Positions 43,894-53,213 are shown, numbered from the stretch's first letter. The stretch is DNA of 64,000 bases from Gloeobacter violaceus PCC 7421 (GCF_000011385.1 NC_005125.1:4030001-4094000), one strand, 5' to 3'. Translations and numbers: made by a program. The notes: generated by a model from the letters alone, not told the origin.

Positions 43894-44525
43894 TGTCGAG
43901 CACGAAGGTGTTCTCAAATTTTGATTTCAATATTCAGAATTGTCGCTCCCAGCTATTTGAGTTTAGAAGGTTGTTAGAGAACGGTCCATTCCTCTCAGAG
44001 CGAGATCATATTCAGCCTTTCTTCGAGCAAAGCCCAGACTTGTCGTCATTTATTGGTAAGTATCATCCCGACATTGCTAAGATCGATCGTCTCGCATTCA
44101 GATTAAATCTATTTGGTGATTTTTGTTGTGACATCGCAATCGGCGATTCTACAAGACATACGTATTGTTTTGTTGAATTTGAAGATGCTAATTCAAACAG
44201 TATCTTTTCTGTAAGAGGCAGGAGTACTCCCGAGTGGTCGCGAAGGTTAGAACGTGGATTCAGCCAAATCGTCGACTGGTTTTGTAAGTTGGACGAACTA
44301 AAAAATACTCCTGACTACGAGAATCTATTTGGCAGCAGAATGATCGATTACATTGGATTATTAATTGTAGGTCGAAGCATGAATATGGAAGTCAGAGAGC
44401 AGAGAAGATTGAAATGGAGAAGCACTAACACTGTAGTTAACTCAAAAAGAGTCATCTGCTTAACCTTCGATCAGCTTTACAACGACTTGGCTGACAGACT
44501 CACTTATTTTTCAGGTGGAGAGTAA
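43893..44525 (+). CDS. Shedu-like (DUF4263) PD-(D/E)XK nuclease
   Basis: 210 residues. GDFCCDIAIGDSTRHTYCFVEFEDANSNSIF supplies the Asp and E-x-E of a PD-(D/E)XK site. WSRRLERGFSQIVDWFCKLDEL is the following helix, and IGLLIVGRSMNMEVREQRRLKWRS the IGR element seen in DUF4263 (SduA) proteins. The canonical Lys of E-x-K is Glu here, as in some Shedu members. Shedu is a single-gene anti-phage nuclease in its described form; here the nuclease is coupled to a membrane protein. A+T-rich, suggesting transfer. Confidence 0.65.
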   Translation: MSSTKVFSNFDFNIQNCRSQLFEFRRLLENGPFLSERDHIQPFFEQSPDLSSFIGKYHPDIAKIDRLAFRLNLFGDFCCDIAIGDSTRHTYCFVEFEDANSNSIFSVRGRSTPEWSRRLERGFSQIVDWFCKLDELKNTPDYENLFGSRMIDYIGLLIVGRSMNMEVREQRRLKWRSTNTVVNSKRVICLTFDQLYNDLADRLTYFSGGE

Positions 44526-44538
44526 ATATTGTTGAGAC

Positions 44539-45561
44539 TTAACTGTACCCCTTATCGATATCGCGTATGAATTCATGGAGAAGCTGCAAATCGACGTTGC
44601 CACCGCTAATAATGACTCCAACGCGCCTGTCCGCTGCCTGCACCCGGCCTTCGAAAAGGGCTGCCGCCCCAAGGGCACCGGTGGGCTCCACGACGATCTT
44701 GAGCCGCTCCCACAAAAACAGCATCGCCCGCACGATCGCTTCCTCCTCCACGGTCACCATCTGATGAACGTAGTGGCGCACCAGTGGAAAGGTGACGGCT
44801 CCCAGCGATGGAGTGCGCGCCCCATCGGCGATCGTGGCGGGGTTGTGGACTGTGTGCAGGACGCCCGTATAAAACGAGCGCATCGCATCGTCCGCCTGCG
44901 CGGGTTCGACCCCGACTACCTGACAACCGGGGCTCACGGCCGCCGCGGCGATGGCGCATCCTGAGAGCAAGCCGCCCCCGCCGCAGCAGACGACGAGCAC
45001 ATCGAGCGCCCCCACCTGCTCGAAAAGTTCCAATCCGGCGGTTCCCTGCCCTGCTACCACCTGGGGGTGGTCAAAGGGCGGGATCACCGCCAGTCCCCGT
45101 TCGCGCGCCAGTTGGTCGGCGAGGGCTTCGCGGGTGGTTTCAGACCGCTCGTAAAGGATCACCTCGCCGCCGTAACCTTCGGTGGCACGCCGCTTGACCG
45201 CCGGAGCGTCGCTGGGCATCACGATCGTCGTTGGAATCTCCAGGATTTGTCCCGCCAGGGCAATCGCCTGGGCGTGGTTGCCGGAGGAGTAGGCGAGCAC
45301 CCCGCGCCGCCTTTGCGCTTTGTCCAGTTGCGAGAGGGCATTGTAGGCTCCCCGGAACTTGAACGCCCCCATGCGTTGGAAATTTTCGCACTTGAAGAAG
45401 ACCTGCGCTCCAGTCAGGTCGTCCACCGTACGCGAAGTCAGAACCGGCGTGCGGTGAGCGACTCCCCTCAAACGGTCAGCAGCCGCCTGGATATCGCCGA
45501 AACTCACCGGCAAAGTGGGGGCGGATGAGGACATCGCAGCACTTTTTGGTAACGGGATCAC
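44539..45561 (-). CDS. Threonine/serine ammonia-lyase or racemase (PLP fold type II)
   Basis: 340 residues, no C-terminal ACT domain. The PLP lysine is in GAFKFRGAYNAL. YSSGNHAQAIALAG is the substrate loop and CCGGGGLLSGCA the phosphate-binding glycine loop. Without the regulatory domain it belongs to the catabolic threonine dehydratase / serine racemase / 3-hydroxyaspartate ammonia-lyase group, which cannot be separated by eye. An ATG at 45534 is an alternative start. It lies immediately downstream of the A+T-rich island, convergent with it. Confidence 0.88.
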   Translation of the reverse strand: MIPLPKSAAMSSSAPTLPVSFGDIQAAADRLRGVAHRTPVLTSRTVDDLTGAQVFFKCENFQRMGAFKFRGAYNALSQLDKAQRRRGVLAYSSGNHAQAIALAGQILEIPTTIVMPSDAPAVKRRATEGYGGEVILYERSETTREALADQLARERGLAVIPPFDHPQVVAGQGTAGLELFEQVGALDVLVVCCGGGGLLSGCAIAAAAVSPGCQVVGVEPAQADDAMRSFYTGVLHTVHNPATIADGARTPSLGAVTFPLVRHYVHQMVTVEEEAIVRAMLFLWERLKIVVEPTGALGAAALFEGRVQAADRRVGVIISGGNVDLQLLHEFIRDIDKGYS

Positions 45562-45743
45562 CTTATTCTGACGGATTTCCTCCGCAGGGCGGAGAGCGTT
45601 GATGCGAAATGCATTCTATGATTTTTATGTTTTTGGCCTTCCGGACGGGGGGCGACGACGGGTCCGGGGGATGTTGGAAGTCCGCCGCGGGCTGACCGGA
45701 TTCATTGCGCAAGCAATCGGCCGACTTTTCAGGAGACATCCGG

Positions 45744-46865
45744 ATGACATTGAACGAAATTTTTGATTTTCCAATTTTGGGCCAGACGCTGCTTGCCTGG
45801 CTGGTGGCGGTGGCGGTGGCCGTTGGTGTCTATGGGCTGCTGCAGACGTTGCGCTACTTGATCGGACGGCGCGTTGAAGCTTTGCCCGATGGGTGGGGAA
45901 AATTGACGGGCCGGCTGCTCGAAGTGACCCAGCCGCTGTTTCTGGCCGCGGTGGCGCTGTATTTTGGGGCGCAGGTGCTGGCGTTGCCTGCAGGTCAGGT
46001 ACGGGTGCTCGATGGAGCCGTGACGATCGTGGCCCTGCTGCAGGTGGGGTTGTGGGGAAACGCCCTGTTTGGCCACTGGTTTGAGAATTATCGCCAGTCG
46101 CGCGGGGCCGGACAGGGAGCCGCCACCCTCGGCATTTTGAGCTTTCTGGCCCGGCTGTTGCTCTGGTCGGTGCTGCTGTTGGTGGCCCTGGCCAACCTCG
46201 GCTTCGACATCACGGCGTTGGTGGCAAGCCTCGGCATCGGCGGCATCGCCGTCGGCCTCGCGGTGCAGAACATTCTTGGCGATCTGTTCGCCTCGCTGTC
46301 GATCGTGCTCGACAAGCCCTTTGAAGTGGGCGACTTCATCATCGTCGGCGAGCTGATGGGCACCGTCGAATACATCGGTTTGAAGACCACCCGGGTGCGC
46401 AGCATCTCCGGAGAACAATTGATCTTTGCCAACGGCGATCTGGTCAAAAATCCGATTCGCAACTTCAAGACCCTCAGCGAGAGGCGGGTCTGTTTTGAGA
46501 TCGGCCTCACCTACCAGACCCCCGCCGCCAAACTCGAACAGGTGCCCGCCATCGTCCGCGCGATTATCGAGAGCCGGCCGGAGGTGCGCTTCGACCGTGT
46601 TCACTTCAAGGCACTTGCCGATTCGGCCCTTACCTTTGAAATCGTCTATTTTGTGCTGAGCGCCAACTACACCCTGTTTATGGATGCTCAGCAAGCCATC
46701 AACCTGGCCATCTTCAAGCGCTTCGAGCAGGAGCAGATTGCTTTTGCCTATCCCACGCGGACCTTGTTTATCGACCAGGCAGCTGCCAATGTAGCGGTGC
46801 GGATGCTGAACGGCAACGGCGTTCAGTCGGAGCGCTCCCGCCGGCCTACTGCAGATGGCGGCTAA
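45744..46865 (+). CDS. MscS-family mechanosensitive ion channel
   Basis: 373 residues from the ATG at 45744, preceded by AGGAGA. Four to five hydrophobic segments precede the pore helix GFDITALVASLGIGGIAVGLAVQNILGDLFASLSIVLDKPFEVGDFI, the hallmark of MscS, with the beta domain VEYIGLKTTRVRSISGEQLIFANGDLV after it. It relieves hypo-osmotic stress in the cytoplasmic membrane. The 3' end overlaps the convergent peptidase gene by 20 bp. Confidence 0.92.
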   Translation: MTLNEIFDFPILGQTLLAWLVAVAVAVGVYGLLQTLRYLIGRRVEALPDGWGKLTGRLLEVTQPLFLAAVALYFGAQVLALPAGQVRVLDGAVTIVALLQVGLWGNALFGHWFENYRQSRGAGQGAATLGILSFLARLLLWSVLLLVALANLGFDITALVASLGIGGIAVGLAVQNILGDLFASLSIVLDKPFEVGDFIIVGELMGTVEYIGLKTTRVRSISGEQLIFANGDLVKNPIRNFKTLSERRVCFEIGLTYQTPAAKLEQVPAIVRAIIESRPEVRFDRVHFKALADSALTFEIVYFVLSANYTLFMDAQQAINLAIFKRFEQEQIAFAYPTRTLFIDQAAANVAVRMLNGNGVQSERSRRPTADGG

Positions 46866-49095
46866 AAAAGCGGGCGGTGCGCTCCTCCAGACGCACGCGC
46901 ACGACCGGATCCGGCACCATGTGGGTCAGGCCGCTCAAGGGCAGGACCTCGTGCTCCCGTCCAGCGCGAAAGAGGGCGTCGGAGAGTTTGAGGGTGTGCA
47001 GGAAAAAAACGTTGTCGTCGCTGGTGCCGTGAATCAATAGCAACGGTCGCTCCAGATTGGCGGCGTGGGTGAGCAGCGAACTTTCGCGGTAACCCTCGGG
47101 GTTCTTTTGGGGCAGTCCCAGATAGCGCTCGGTGTAATGGGTGTCGTAGTCGAGCCAGTCGACCACCGGGGCGCCTGCCACTGCCGCTTTAAAAACGTCC
47201 GGCCGCCGCAGCACCGCGAGGGCCGCCAGATAACCGCCGAAGGACCAACCGGTGATCCCGACGCGCTTCAGATCCAATTCGCCATAGCGCTCGCCCAGAA
47301 GGTGGAGGGCATTGACCTGATCGTCGAGGGGAATTGTGCCGAAACTGCCGTAGATGGCCCGCTCCCAGTCGCGGCCCCGGCGGGGGGTACCGCGGCCGTC
47401 GATGGAGACGACCACAAAGCCCTGGTCGGCAAGCCACTGGGCGCGCAGGTAGCCGCCCATGGCGGCGCTGACTTTTTGGGCGCCGGGTCCGCCGTAGACA
47501 TCGACGACCACCGGGTAGCGCTTCGCAGGGTCAAAATCCTGGGGGCGCACCAGGCTGCAGTAGTAGCCGGGGTTTTGCAGCCCCGCCCCGACTCTCACCA
47601 ATTCGACTTTCGGAACAAACGGCGGCTCCAACGCCACCGAGGGCAGCGTTCCAAGACGCCGGCCGTCGCGCTCGGCCACCTCCCAGGCGGGCATTGCCCC
47701 AGAATCTGTGAAACTGCGTGCAACGAGCGAAAAATTGCGGGCGTAGACCGCCAGGTGCTGGCCCGGCCGATCGGTGAGGGCCACCGGCTCACCCCCATCG
47801 AGCGAAACGCGCCACAGCCCCACGGCCGTAGGCGTTGCTCCTGCCTGAAAATACACCTCCCGGCGGGTTTCATCGACGGCCAGGTCGCTTTTTTCAGGAA
47901 CATAGCCGATGGTCGGCGCCACCAGCAGGCGCACGAACTGGCCCTGCCGGTCGCGCAACTCCAGTTGGGGCGCTCCCTGCCGCTCGCTTGTCCATAAAAA
48001 TCCCGACCCGTCGCCCAGCCAGCGGGGGGTCTGCTGATCGAGGTTCAGCCAGGCAGGATCGCTCTCGGTGAGCAATACCGCCGTCCTGCCGGTATCGGTG
48101 TCGGCTGTGAGCACCGCTTCCTGCTGCTGCAGCCGGTCCTGCACCACCAGCGTCAGCGGTCCGCCCTTGTCCCATTTGACGGTGGCCAGATACGGATAGC
48201 GCTCCCGATCCCAGTCCACCCAGGTGGTCCGGCCGCCATCTGCCCCGACGACGCCGAGGCGCACTTCGACATTGGCCTTGCCCGGGCGGGGGTAGTGCTG
48301 GGCGTGGGGGGATGCTTCCGGCCTGGCCGGGTCCGCAGGCCGCCAGATCTCGACCGGGCGCGCATCGGCCTGTTCGTAAGCAACCCAGCGGCTGTCGGGA
48401 GACCACCAGTACCCCGAAAAGCGTCCCATCTCCTCCTGGGCCACAAATTCAGCGAGGCCGTTACTGACCTGTCCATTGCCCCCGCTGGTGATCTGCCGCT
48501 CCTTGCCCGCGGCCAGGTCGATCGCATAGATATCGGCGTTCAACACATAAGAAACCTGGGTGCCGTCCGGGGAAAATTTCGGATCCAGCACGGTGCCGGG
48601 GCTGGTGGCCAACTCCTGCACACGGCCCTCGGGGCGCGCATAGACGAACAGCCTCCCCGAAAGGCTCACCAGCACCCGCTTGCCGTCCGGCGAAAGCTCG
48701 AAGCTGGTGATGCCGGTGGTGCTGACGCGCTGGCGCTCGCGGCGGGCTTTTTCCTCCGGGCTCAATTGCTCCTGGTCACTCCCCAGCAACTGGGCGGGGG
48801 TAAGTAGTTCGCGGATCTTGCCACTGGTGGTGTCCCATTCGTACAGTTTCAATTGCGCCGAGCGGGCCTCCGAGCGCAGAAAAAGCACCGCATCGCCGTC
48901 GGGGGTCGGGCGCGGCCGAACCGGCCGCCCCAGGCTGAAGCCGCGGGTGACGGCAAAATCGCTTAAAAATTCATTGTTCACTTTCGAGGAAAGACTGGAG
49001 ACGACTTTTTGGGCAGTGGGCTGGGCCAGAACAGGGGTTGCTGCGCCCAACAGCAGGCTGGTACCGGCCAACACAACAGATAAAGTTGCTCGCAT
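46846..49095 (-). CDS. Secreted S9-family prolyl oligopeptidase (DPP-IV-like)
   Basis: 749 residues with a signal peptide (residues 1-24, ending VLA). The first ~480 residues form the DPPIV-type beta-propeller (FELSPDGKRVLVSLSGRLFV and similar blades; AEFVAQEEMGRFSGYWWSPDS contains the Glu pair that binds the substrate N-terminus). The C-terminal hydrolase has GITGWSFGGYLA (Ser ~617), GTSDDNVFF (Asp ~695) and GLTHMVPD (His ~723). It likely removes X-Pro dipeptides in the periplasm. Confidence 0.92.
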   Translation of the reverse strand: MRATLSVVLAGTSLLLGAATPVLAQPTAQKVVSSLSSKVNNEFLSDFAVTRGFSLGRPVRPRPTPDGDAVLFLRSEARSAQLKLYEWDTTSGKIRELLTPAQLLGSDQEQLSPEEKARRERQRVSTTGITSFELSPDGKRVLVSLSGRLFVYARPEGRVQELATSPGTVLDPKFSPDGTQVSYVLNADIYAIDLAAGKERQITSGGNGQVSNGLAEFVAQEEMGRFSGYWWSPDSRWVAYEQADARPVEIWRPADPARPEASPHAQHYPRPGKANVEVRLGVVGADGGRTTWVDWDRERYPYLATVKWDKGGPLTLVVQDRLQQQEAVLTADTDTGRTAVLLTESDPAWLNLDQQTPRWLGDGSGFLWTSERQGAPQLELRDRQGQFVRLLVAPTIGYVPEKSDLAVDETRREVYFQAGATPTAVGLWRVSLDGGEPVALTDRPGQHLAVYARNFSLVARSFTDSGAMPAWEVAERDGRRLGTLPSVALEPPFVPKVELVRVGAGLQNPGYYCSLVRPQDFDPAKRYPVVVDVYGGPGAQKVSAAMGGYLRAQWLADQGFVVVSIDGRGTPRRGRDWERAIYGSFGTIPLDDQVNALHLLGERYGELDLKRVGITGWSFGGYLAALAVLRRPDVFKAAVAGAPVVDWLDYDTHYTERYLGLPQKNPEGYRESSLLTHAANLERPLLLIHGTSDDNVFFLHTLKLSDALFRAGREHEVLPLSGLTHMVPDPVVRVRLEERTARFFSRHLQ

Positions 49096-49149
49096 GTAAG
49101 GAAGTGTAACCCGCCCGGGAAAGTCGAACGGTATCGGATGAACGAGCGT

Positions 49150-49548
49150 TCAGTGCGTTGTTTTCCGCTCGAATACGTAAAACTCTTCGCCGCTCTCGTC
49201 GGTGGCAAAGCGCGCGTCGAGGGCAAGCGCCTTTTCATCGAGGTAGCGCTTCGCCTCCGCCTCGGCGATCCCGGCTGCCTGGGCCAGGCGGCCGGCTGAA
49301 ATCCGCCACTGGTTCTGCTTGAGGGTTGTGGCAAAGGCGATATCGAGGTCGCTGTAGCGCCCTTGCGCTGTTTGCTGCATGCGGGTGCTTCTGAGTAGAT
49401 AAAAGCCGCCCACCGCGGCCGGAAAAGCGACGACCCAGGCGGTGAACGCCGTCTGAAAATCGTTGTAGGCGACCGCATAGACGACAAAAGGCAGCAGCAA
49501 CACCCCCAGCAACAACAGTGCCGCTCCTGCGATTCGTTTGATGCCCAT
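49150..49548 (-). CDS. Small membrane protein with C-terminal winged-helix-like domain
   Basis: 132 residues. Two membrane helices at residues ~5-27 and ~35-53 (ALLLLGVLLLPFVVYAVAY; AWVVAFPAAVGGFYLL) are followed by ~75 cytoplasmic residues. ISAGRLAQAAGIAEAEAKRYLDEKA reads like a winged HTH, followed by EEFYVFERK. It resembles other cyanobacterial two-TM proteins with a PCI/HTH-like tail. Function unknown. Confidence 0.6.
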   Translation of the reverse strand: MGIKRIAGAALLLLGVLLLPFVVYAVAYNDFQTAFTAWVVAFPAAVGGFYLLRSTRMQQTAQGRYSDLDIAFATTLKQNQWRISAGRLAQAAGIAEAEAKRYLDEKALALDARFATDESGEEFYVFERKTTH

Positions 49549-49606
49549 TTGGAAGCCGGGTAGCGTTCTTGCTCCGTTGTAACGTAATTCTTGCGCGCGA
49601 ACGGAC

Positions 49607-50218
49607 TCATCCCCGTTTGCGCAGGATCAACGAGAAATTGTTGGCGGGCATGGGGATCACCTGTTCGAGAAACAGTCCCTGTGCCTCCGCCGCCTGCTCC
49701 ACCCCTTCGAGATCGCGCACACCCCAGGTCCGATCCTGAGCACGCAGCGACTGGTCGAACGCTTCATTGCTGGGTGCGGTGTGGCCGCCTGCTCGCTTGA
49801 AGGGGCCATAGAGCACCAGGGGACCGCCCTCGGGCAACAGCCTTCCCGCCCCGGCCACTAACCCGAGACACGCCTGCCAGGGAGCGATATGGATCATGTT
49901 GATGCAGACTATCGCGTCAGCCCGCGGAACCTGCCACTGCTTGGCAGCGGCATCAAGGGCAATCGACGGGAGGATGTTGGCGGCACCGGCTTCTGCGCAC
50001 CAGGCGGCGATGCTCTCCAGGTGCAGCGGCTCGGGATCGCTGGGCTGCCAGATCAGCGCCGGGAAGTGGGCGGCAAAGAAGGCGACATGCTGACCAGTGC
50101 CGCTTGCCACCTCAAGCACCGTCCCCTCCTCCGGCAGCACCGTTTGCAGAACCGTGAGTATGGGTGCGCGGTTGCGCTCGGTGGCAGGGGCGTACAGACG
50201 GGCTTGTGGGTCCGGCAT
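49607..50218 (-). CDS. DUF938 SAM-dependent methyltransferase-like protein
   Basis: 203 residues. PATERNRAPILTVLQTVLPEEGTVLEVASGTGQHVAFFAAHFP holds the SAM-binding E-V-x-S-G-x-G loop. IVCINMIHIAPW and LYGPFKRAGGHTAPSNEAFDQSLRAQD are DUF938-specific motifs. The substrate is unknown. Its first 23 bp including the start codon are duplicated at 51479-51501. Confidence 0.88.
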   Translation of the reverse strand: MPDPQARLYAPATERNRAPILTVLQTVLPEEGTVLEVASGTGQHVAFFAAHFPALIWQPSDPEPLHLESIAAWCAEAGAANILPSIALDAAAKQWQVPRADAIVCINMIHIAPWQACLGLVAGAGRLLPEGGPLVLYGPFKRAGGHTAPSNEAFDQSLRAQDRTWGVRDLEGVEQAAEAQGLFLEQVIPMPANNFSLILRKRG

Positions 50219-50219
50219 G
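50197..50219 (-). repeat. 23-bp repeat, original copy at the DUF938 gene start
   Basis: This sequence spans the ATG and first codons (MPDPQAR) of the DUF938 gene. An identical 23-bp copy lies at 51479-51501 on the same strand. Confidence 0.7.
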
Positions 50220-50322
50220 GTGCAATACTCGGCGAGGCAGGGGAATCCAGCCTGCCCAGATCAATATATACGGAATTGCCCGTAGCTCTGGCCGATGACG
50301 CCGATCATGGACACACATCAAA

Positions 50323-51291
50323 TCAGGGAGTCACTTCAAACTCATCTGGACTAATCGCTGTGAATCGAACCGAGCCGGTATCGGATCTTTCGGATGTGAT
50401 GACCTTGATACTGCCTGTGGTTGCTTCCACCGGTACGACTGTCCGAATTTGGTTATCAGAATCGACAGTGAAGCTTGCTTTCACCTTGCCGAATTTCACA
50501 CCCGTGATTGCGGCGAGGTTCTTGCCCGAAATGGTCACCATCGCACCGATTGCCCCGCGCTCAGGTGAGAAGCCGACAATGACTGGGGCAGTAGTGTCTG
50601 TCTGCGCGACGATCGAAAGTTCGACTCCTACGAAATCCCCGTAAGTGTCTGGGCTTGTCTGTTCAAATTGGAGTTTGACAATATCACCGATTGCAATCGG
50701 AATATTGCTCAATACGCTACTGGCCCCAGAACCGGTTGCCAAGTCGAAAGGATTGGTACGATTGTAAGGATCGCCAGAAGCAACACTGCCGGAGGAGACG
50801 AGGGAGCCACGAACAAACAATTTCCATTTGTTACTTCTGCCGATGTCTCTTCCGAGCCAGACCCTACCGGAGATGTTGATCGTACCTTCGACGGGACTCG
50901 TCCAGGTGACGTTAGCAGTTCCATTGCCGACGCCGCTGGACGTGTCTGTGCTATGCACAACGACGTCTCCGGCCAACCAGTCGTGCTCGAAAGCTTCGGT
51001 TCCGTTGCTCTGGTACCAGATAGGAACGAAGGTATTGCCGTGCTCGGAAGCAGCCCAGCCGGATTGAGGAGTGTGATATTCATCTCCCTGCCAGTCTGCA
51101 ACGTACGGGAGAGGATTATTTCCCTCGTTCAACGACCACGGCCCGTTGGGATTGGAGAGCAACCGCCAGTCGGTTTTCAAATCGTAAAAAACGGTACCTG
51201 CCTGCGCGCCACCGGCAGCACAAACCCACAAAAAGATACTCGATGCCGCCAAGGAAAGCACCGTGTGTCGAGCCAATCGTTTCTTTGGCAT
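50323..51291 (-). CDS. Secreted IPT/TIG-domain protein
   Basis: 322 residues with a signal peptide (LSLAASSIFLWVCAAGGAQA, cleaved about residue 31). Residues ~32-230 are beta-rich, including SPVEGTINISGRVWLGRDIG and VKLQFEQTSPDTYGDFVGVELSI, a jelly-roll-like domain seen in exported proteins. Residues ~237-322 are an IPT/TIG immunoglobulin fold (TTAPVIVGFSPERGAIGAMVTISGKNLAAITGVKFG). It is less GC-rich than neighbours and sits between two copies of a 23-bp repeat, suggesting insertion. Confidence 0.7.
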   Translation of the reverse strand: MPKKRLARHTVLSLAASSIFLWVCAAGGAQAGTVFYDLKTDWRLLSNPNGPWSLNEGNNPLPYVADWQGDEYHTPQSGWAASEHGNTFVPIWYQSNGTEAFEHDWLAGDVVVHSTDTSSGVGNGTANVTWTSPVEGTINISGRVWLGRDIGRSNKWKLFVRGSLVSSGSVASGDPYNRTNPFDLATGSGASSVLSNIPIAIGDIVKLQFEQTSPDTYGDFVGVELSIVAQTDTTAPVIVGFSPERGAIGAMVTISGKNLAAITGVKFGKVKASFTVDSDNQIRTVVPVEATTGSIKVITSERSDTGSVRFTAISPDEFEVTP

Positions 51292-51478
51292 TTCTTTTTA
51301 CCTATACGATATGTTTTCACTGGAAGGCATTCACGGGAGACCGAAACCGGTACTGCGCTGTTGAAGATAGCCCCTACAGCATCATTCCAGCTTCAAGAGA
51401 AATTTATCCAAGTTTGCAGCCATTGTTCACACACGCGGAACCTACTACCGCTCGGCTATAGCGTCGAGGGGGTATAAA

Positions 51479-51501
51479 GACGGGCTTGTGGGTCCGGCAT
51501 G
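51479..51501 (-). repeat. 23-bp repeat, second copy
   Basis: Identical to 50197-50219. Downstream of it the similarity to the DUF938 gene continues weakly for several more codons. Confidence 0.7.
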
Positions 51502-51597
51502 ACACAACCTATCGTCAACGCTGGGAAACGGCGACTCTCGATCGATCGTACGCGGATTTGTCGGCACTGTCAGCGGGCCTGACGACTTGCAATAATG

Positions 51598-51612
51598 TAC
51601 ACTCAGAGTGTA
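51598..51612. promoter_or_regulatory. Probable VapBC operator
   Basis: TACACTCAGAGTGTA is a perfect 15-bp palindrome, 21 bp before the antitoxin start, with AATAAT (a candidate -10) directly upstream. Autoregulatory operators of VapBC usually sit here. Confidence 0.55.
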
Positions 51613-51633
51613 TACCAATGCAGTAGGTAGACG

Positions 51634-51882
51634 ATGTCCGACTCTGGTGTTGCCAAAATTTTCTGGCATGGGCGCAGCCAGGCTGTGCGTCTTCCCATGG
51701 CTTTTCGCCTGCCTGGAGACCGAGTGCGGGTGCGTAGAGTCGGAGATGGCATCCTGTTGGAGCCTATCGTTACCGACATCGATGCGTGGTTTGGTGCAAT
51801 GGATCGTTTTGCCGATGTCCCTTTTATGGAAGAGGGTCGTCAGCAGCCGCCTATGCCCGAGGCAAAGACTTTGTTTGAGTGA
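51634..51882 (+). CDS. vapB: VapB/VagC-type antitoxin (AbrB fold)
   Basis: 82 residues. AKIFWHGRSQAVRLPMAFRLPGDRVRVRRVGDGILLEP is the swapped-hairpin AbrB/SpoVT DNA-binding domain of VagC antitoxins. The acidic C-terminal tail would bind the toxin. The stop overlaps the toxin start by 4 bp. Confidence 0.88.
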   Translation: MSDSGVAKIFWHGRSQAVRLPMAFRLPGDRVRVRRVGDGILLEPIVTDIDAWFGAMDRFADVPFMEEGRQQPPMPEAKTLFE

Positions 51883-52292
51883 ACTACCTTCTCGATACAA
51901 ACGCTGTGATCGCAGTGATCAAAAATGCCCCGCCCGGCGTCCGAATTCGACTACGAGAAGTTCTTGCGGCGGAAGCTTCGGTGGCAATTTCCACTATTGC
52001 CTTGTTCGAGCTTTGGTATGGCGTGGCTAAGAGTGCACGGCGCAAAGAAAATACCGAACGCCTGCGCGCCTTTCTATCCGGCAGTGTGGAAGTGTTCGCC
52101 TTTGAGGAGGAGGATGCTGTCCGTGCGGGCGAATTGCGCGCTGTATTACACGCGGCCGGCACCCCTATCGGTCCTTATGACCTGCTGATGGCTGCCCAGG
52201 CGCAGCGGCACAGCGCAACACTTGTAACCGCCAACGTTGTGGAGTTTGCCCGCGTACCCGGTCTCATCTGGGAGGACTGGACCGGCACCTGA
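51879..52292 (+). CDS. vapC: VapC-type PIN-domain toxin
   Basis: 137 residues from a GTG overlapping vapB. The PIN-domain acidic residues are LLDTNAVIAV (Asp6), STIALFELWYG (Glu), PYDLLMAAQA (Asp) and TANVVEFARVPGL near the end. The family cleaves specific RNAs, often tRNA, when free of antitoxin. The last acidic position appears as N rather than D, common in this subgroup. Confidence 0.9.
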   Translation: MNYLLDTNAVIAVIKNAPPGVRIRLREVLAAEASVAISTIALFELWYGVAKSARRKENTERLRAFLSGSVEVFAFEEEDAVRAGELRAVLHAAGTPIGPYDLLMAAQAQRHSATLVTANVVEFARVPGLIWEDWTGT

Positions 52293-52298
52293 TCGATC

Positions 52299-53213
52299 TC
52301 AGCGCTTCGCCTGGCTGGCCCAATCCTGGGGCACCAGGAACACTTCGTACAGTTCAGCCTCCGCTGTACCGGGCTCGGGGCGGTAATTATACTCCCAGCG
52401 CACCAGCGGCGGCATCGACATCAAGATCGATTCGATCCGGCCGTTGGTCTGCAGACCGAAGATGGTGCCGCGATCCCAGACAAGGTTGAATTCGACGTAA
52501 CGTCCGCGGCGGTAGAGCTGAAAGTTTCGCTCGCGCTCTGCGTAGGGCAGGGTGTGGCGCCGCTCGACAATCGGCAGGTAGGCGGGCAAAAAGGCGTTGC
52601 CGCAGGACTGGGCAAAGGCGAAGATTTTTTCCCAATCGCCCTGCACGTAATCGAAGAAGATCCCTCCCACCCCGCGCGGCTCCTGGCGGTGTTTGAGATA
52701 AAAGTACTCGTCGCACCACTTTTTGAAGCGCGGATAGTACTCGGGGTCGTGGGCGTCGCAGGCGGCCTTGAGGGTGGCGTGAAAGTGGGCCGCATCCTCA
52801 ACAAAGCCGTAGTAGGGCGTCAGATCCGCACCGCCCCCGAACCACCAGACCGGCCCCGCCTCGAAGTAGCGGTAGTTGAGGTGCACCGTCGGGACGTAGG
52901 GATTGCGCGGGTGGAGCACCATCGAGGTGCCGGTCACATAAAAAGGGTGCCCTTCGGCCTCCGGGCGCTGTTGGAGGATCGAGGGGGGCAGGTGGGAGCC
53001 GTGCACTTCCGAAAAACCGATCCCAGCGCGCTCGAAGACGCGGCCCTCGGTGAGTATTCGCGAGCGGCCCCCGCCCCCTTCCTCGCGCTCCCAGAGATCT
53101 TCAACAAAGCGCCCTTCTCCATCGACCGCTTCAAGGCGGCTGGTGATGTTGTCCTGGAGCGACTGCATGAAGACGCGCACGCGTGCGCGCCGGTCGGTCA
53201 TAACGGCGGTCAT
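52299..53213 (-). CDS. hemF: Oxygen-dependent coproporphyrinogen III oxidase
   Basis: 304 residues. [14 protein letters not shown]-like segment, [35 protein letters not shown] and [13 protein letters not shown] are HemF signatures. It converts coproporphyrinogen III to protoporphyrinogen IX using O2, for haem and chlorophyll. The start overlaps the hemE stop by 4 bp (ATGA), so the two sequential pathway enzymes are translationally coupled. An alternative start lies 4 codons in. Confidence 0.95.
   Translation of the reverse strand: MTAVMTDRRARVRVFMQSLQDNITSRLEAVDGEGRFVEDLWEREEGGGGRSRILTEGRVFERAGIGFSEVHGSHLPPSILQQRPEAEGHPFYVTGTSMVLHPRNPYVPTVHLNYRYFEAGPVWWFGGGADLTPYYGFVEDAAHFHATLKAACDAHDPEYYPRFKKWCDEYFYLKHRQEPRGVGGIFFDYVQGDWEKIFAFAQSCGNAFLPAYLPIVERRHTLPYAERERNFQLYRRGRYVEFNLVWDRGTIFGLQTNGRIESILMSMPPLVRWEYNYRPEPGTAEAELYEVFLVPQDWASQAKR

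Larger units (their letters stand above)
51292..51633. other. Gap with a duplicated DUF938 gene start and the VapBC promoter
   Basis: 342 bp without an intact gene. On the minus strand, from 51500 the codons MPDPQARLYTPST of the DUF938 protein are repeated, followed by a stop at ~51460. The right end holds the VapBC operator and promoter. Confidence 0.55.
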
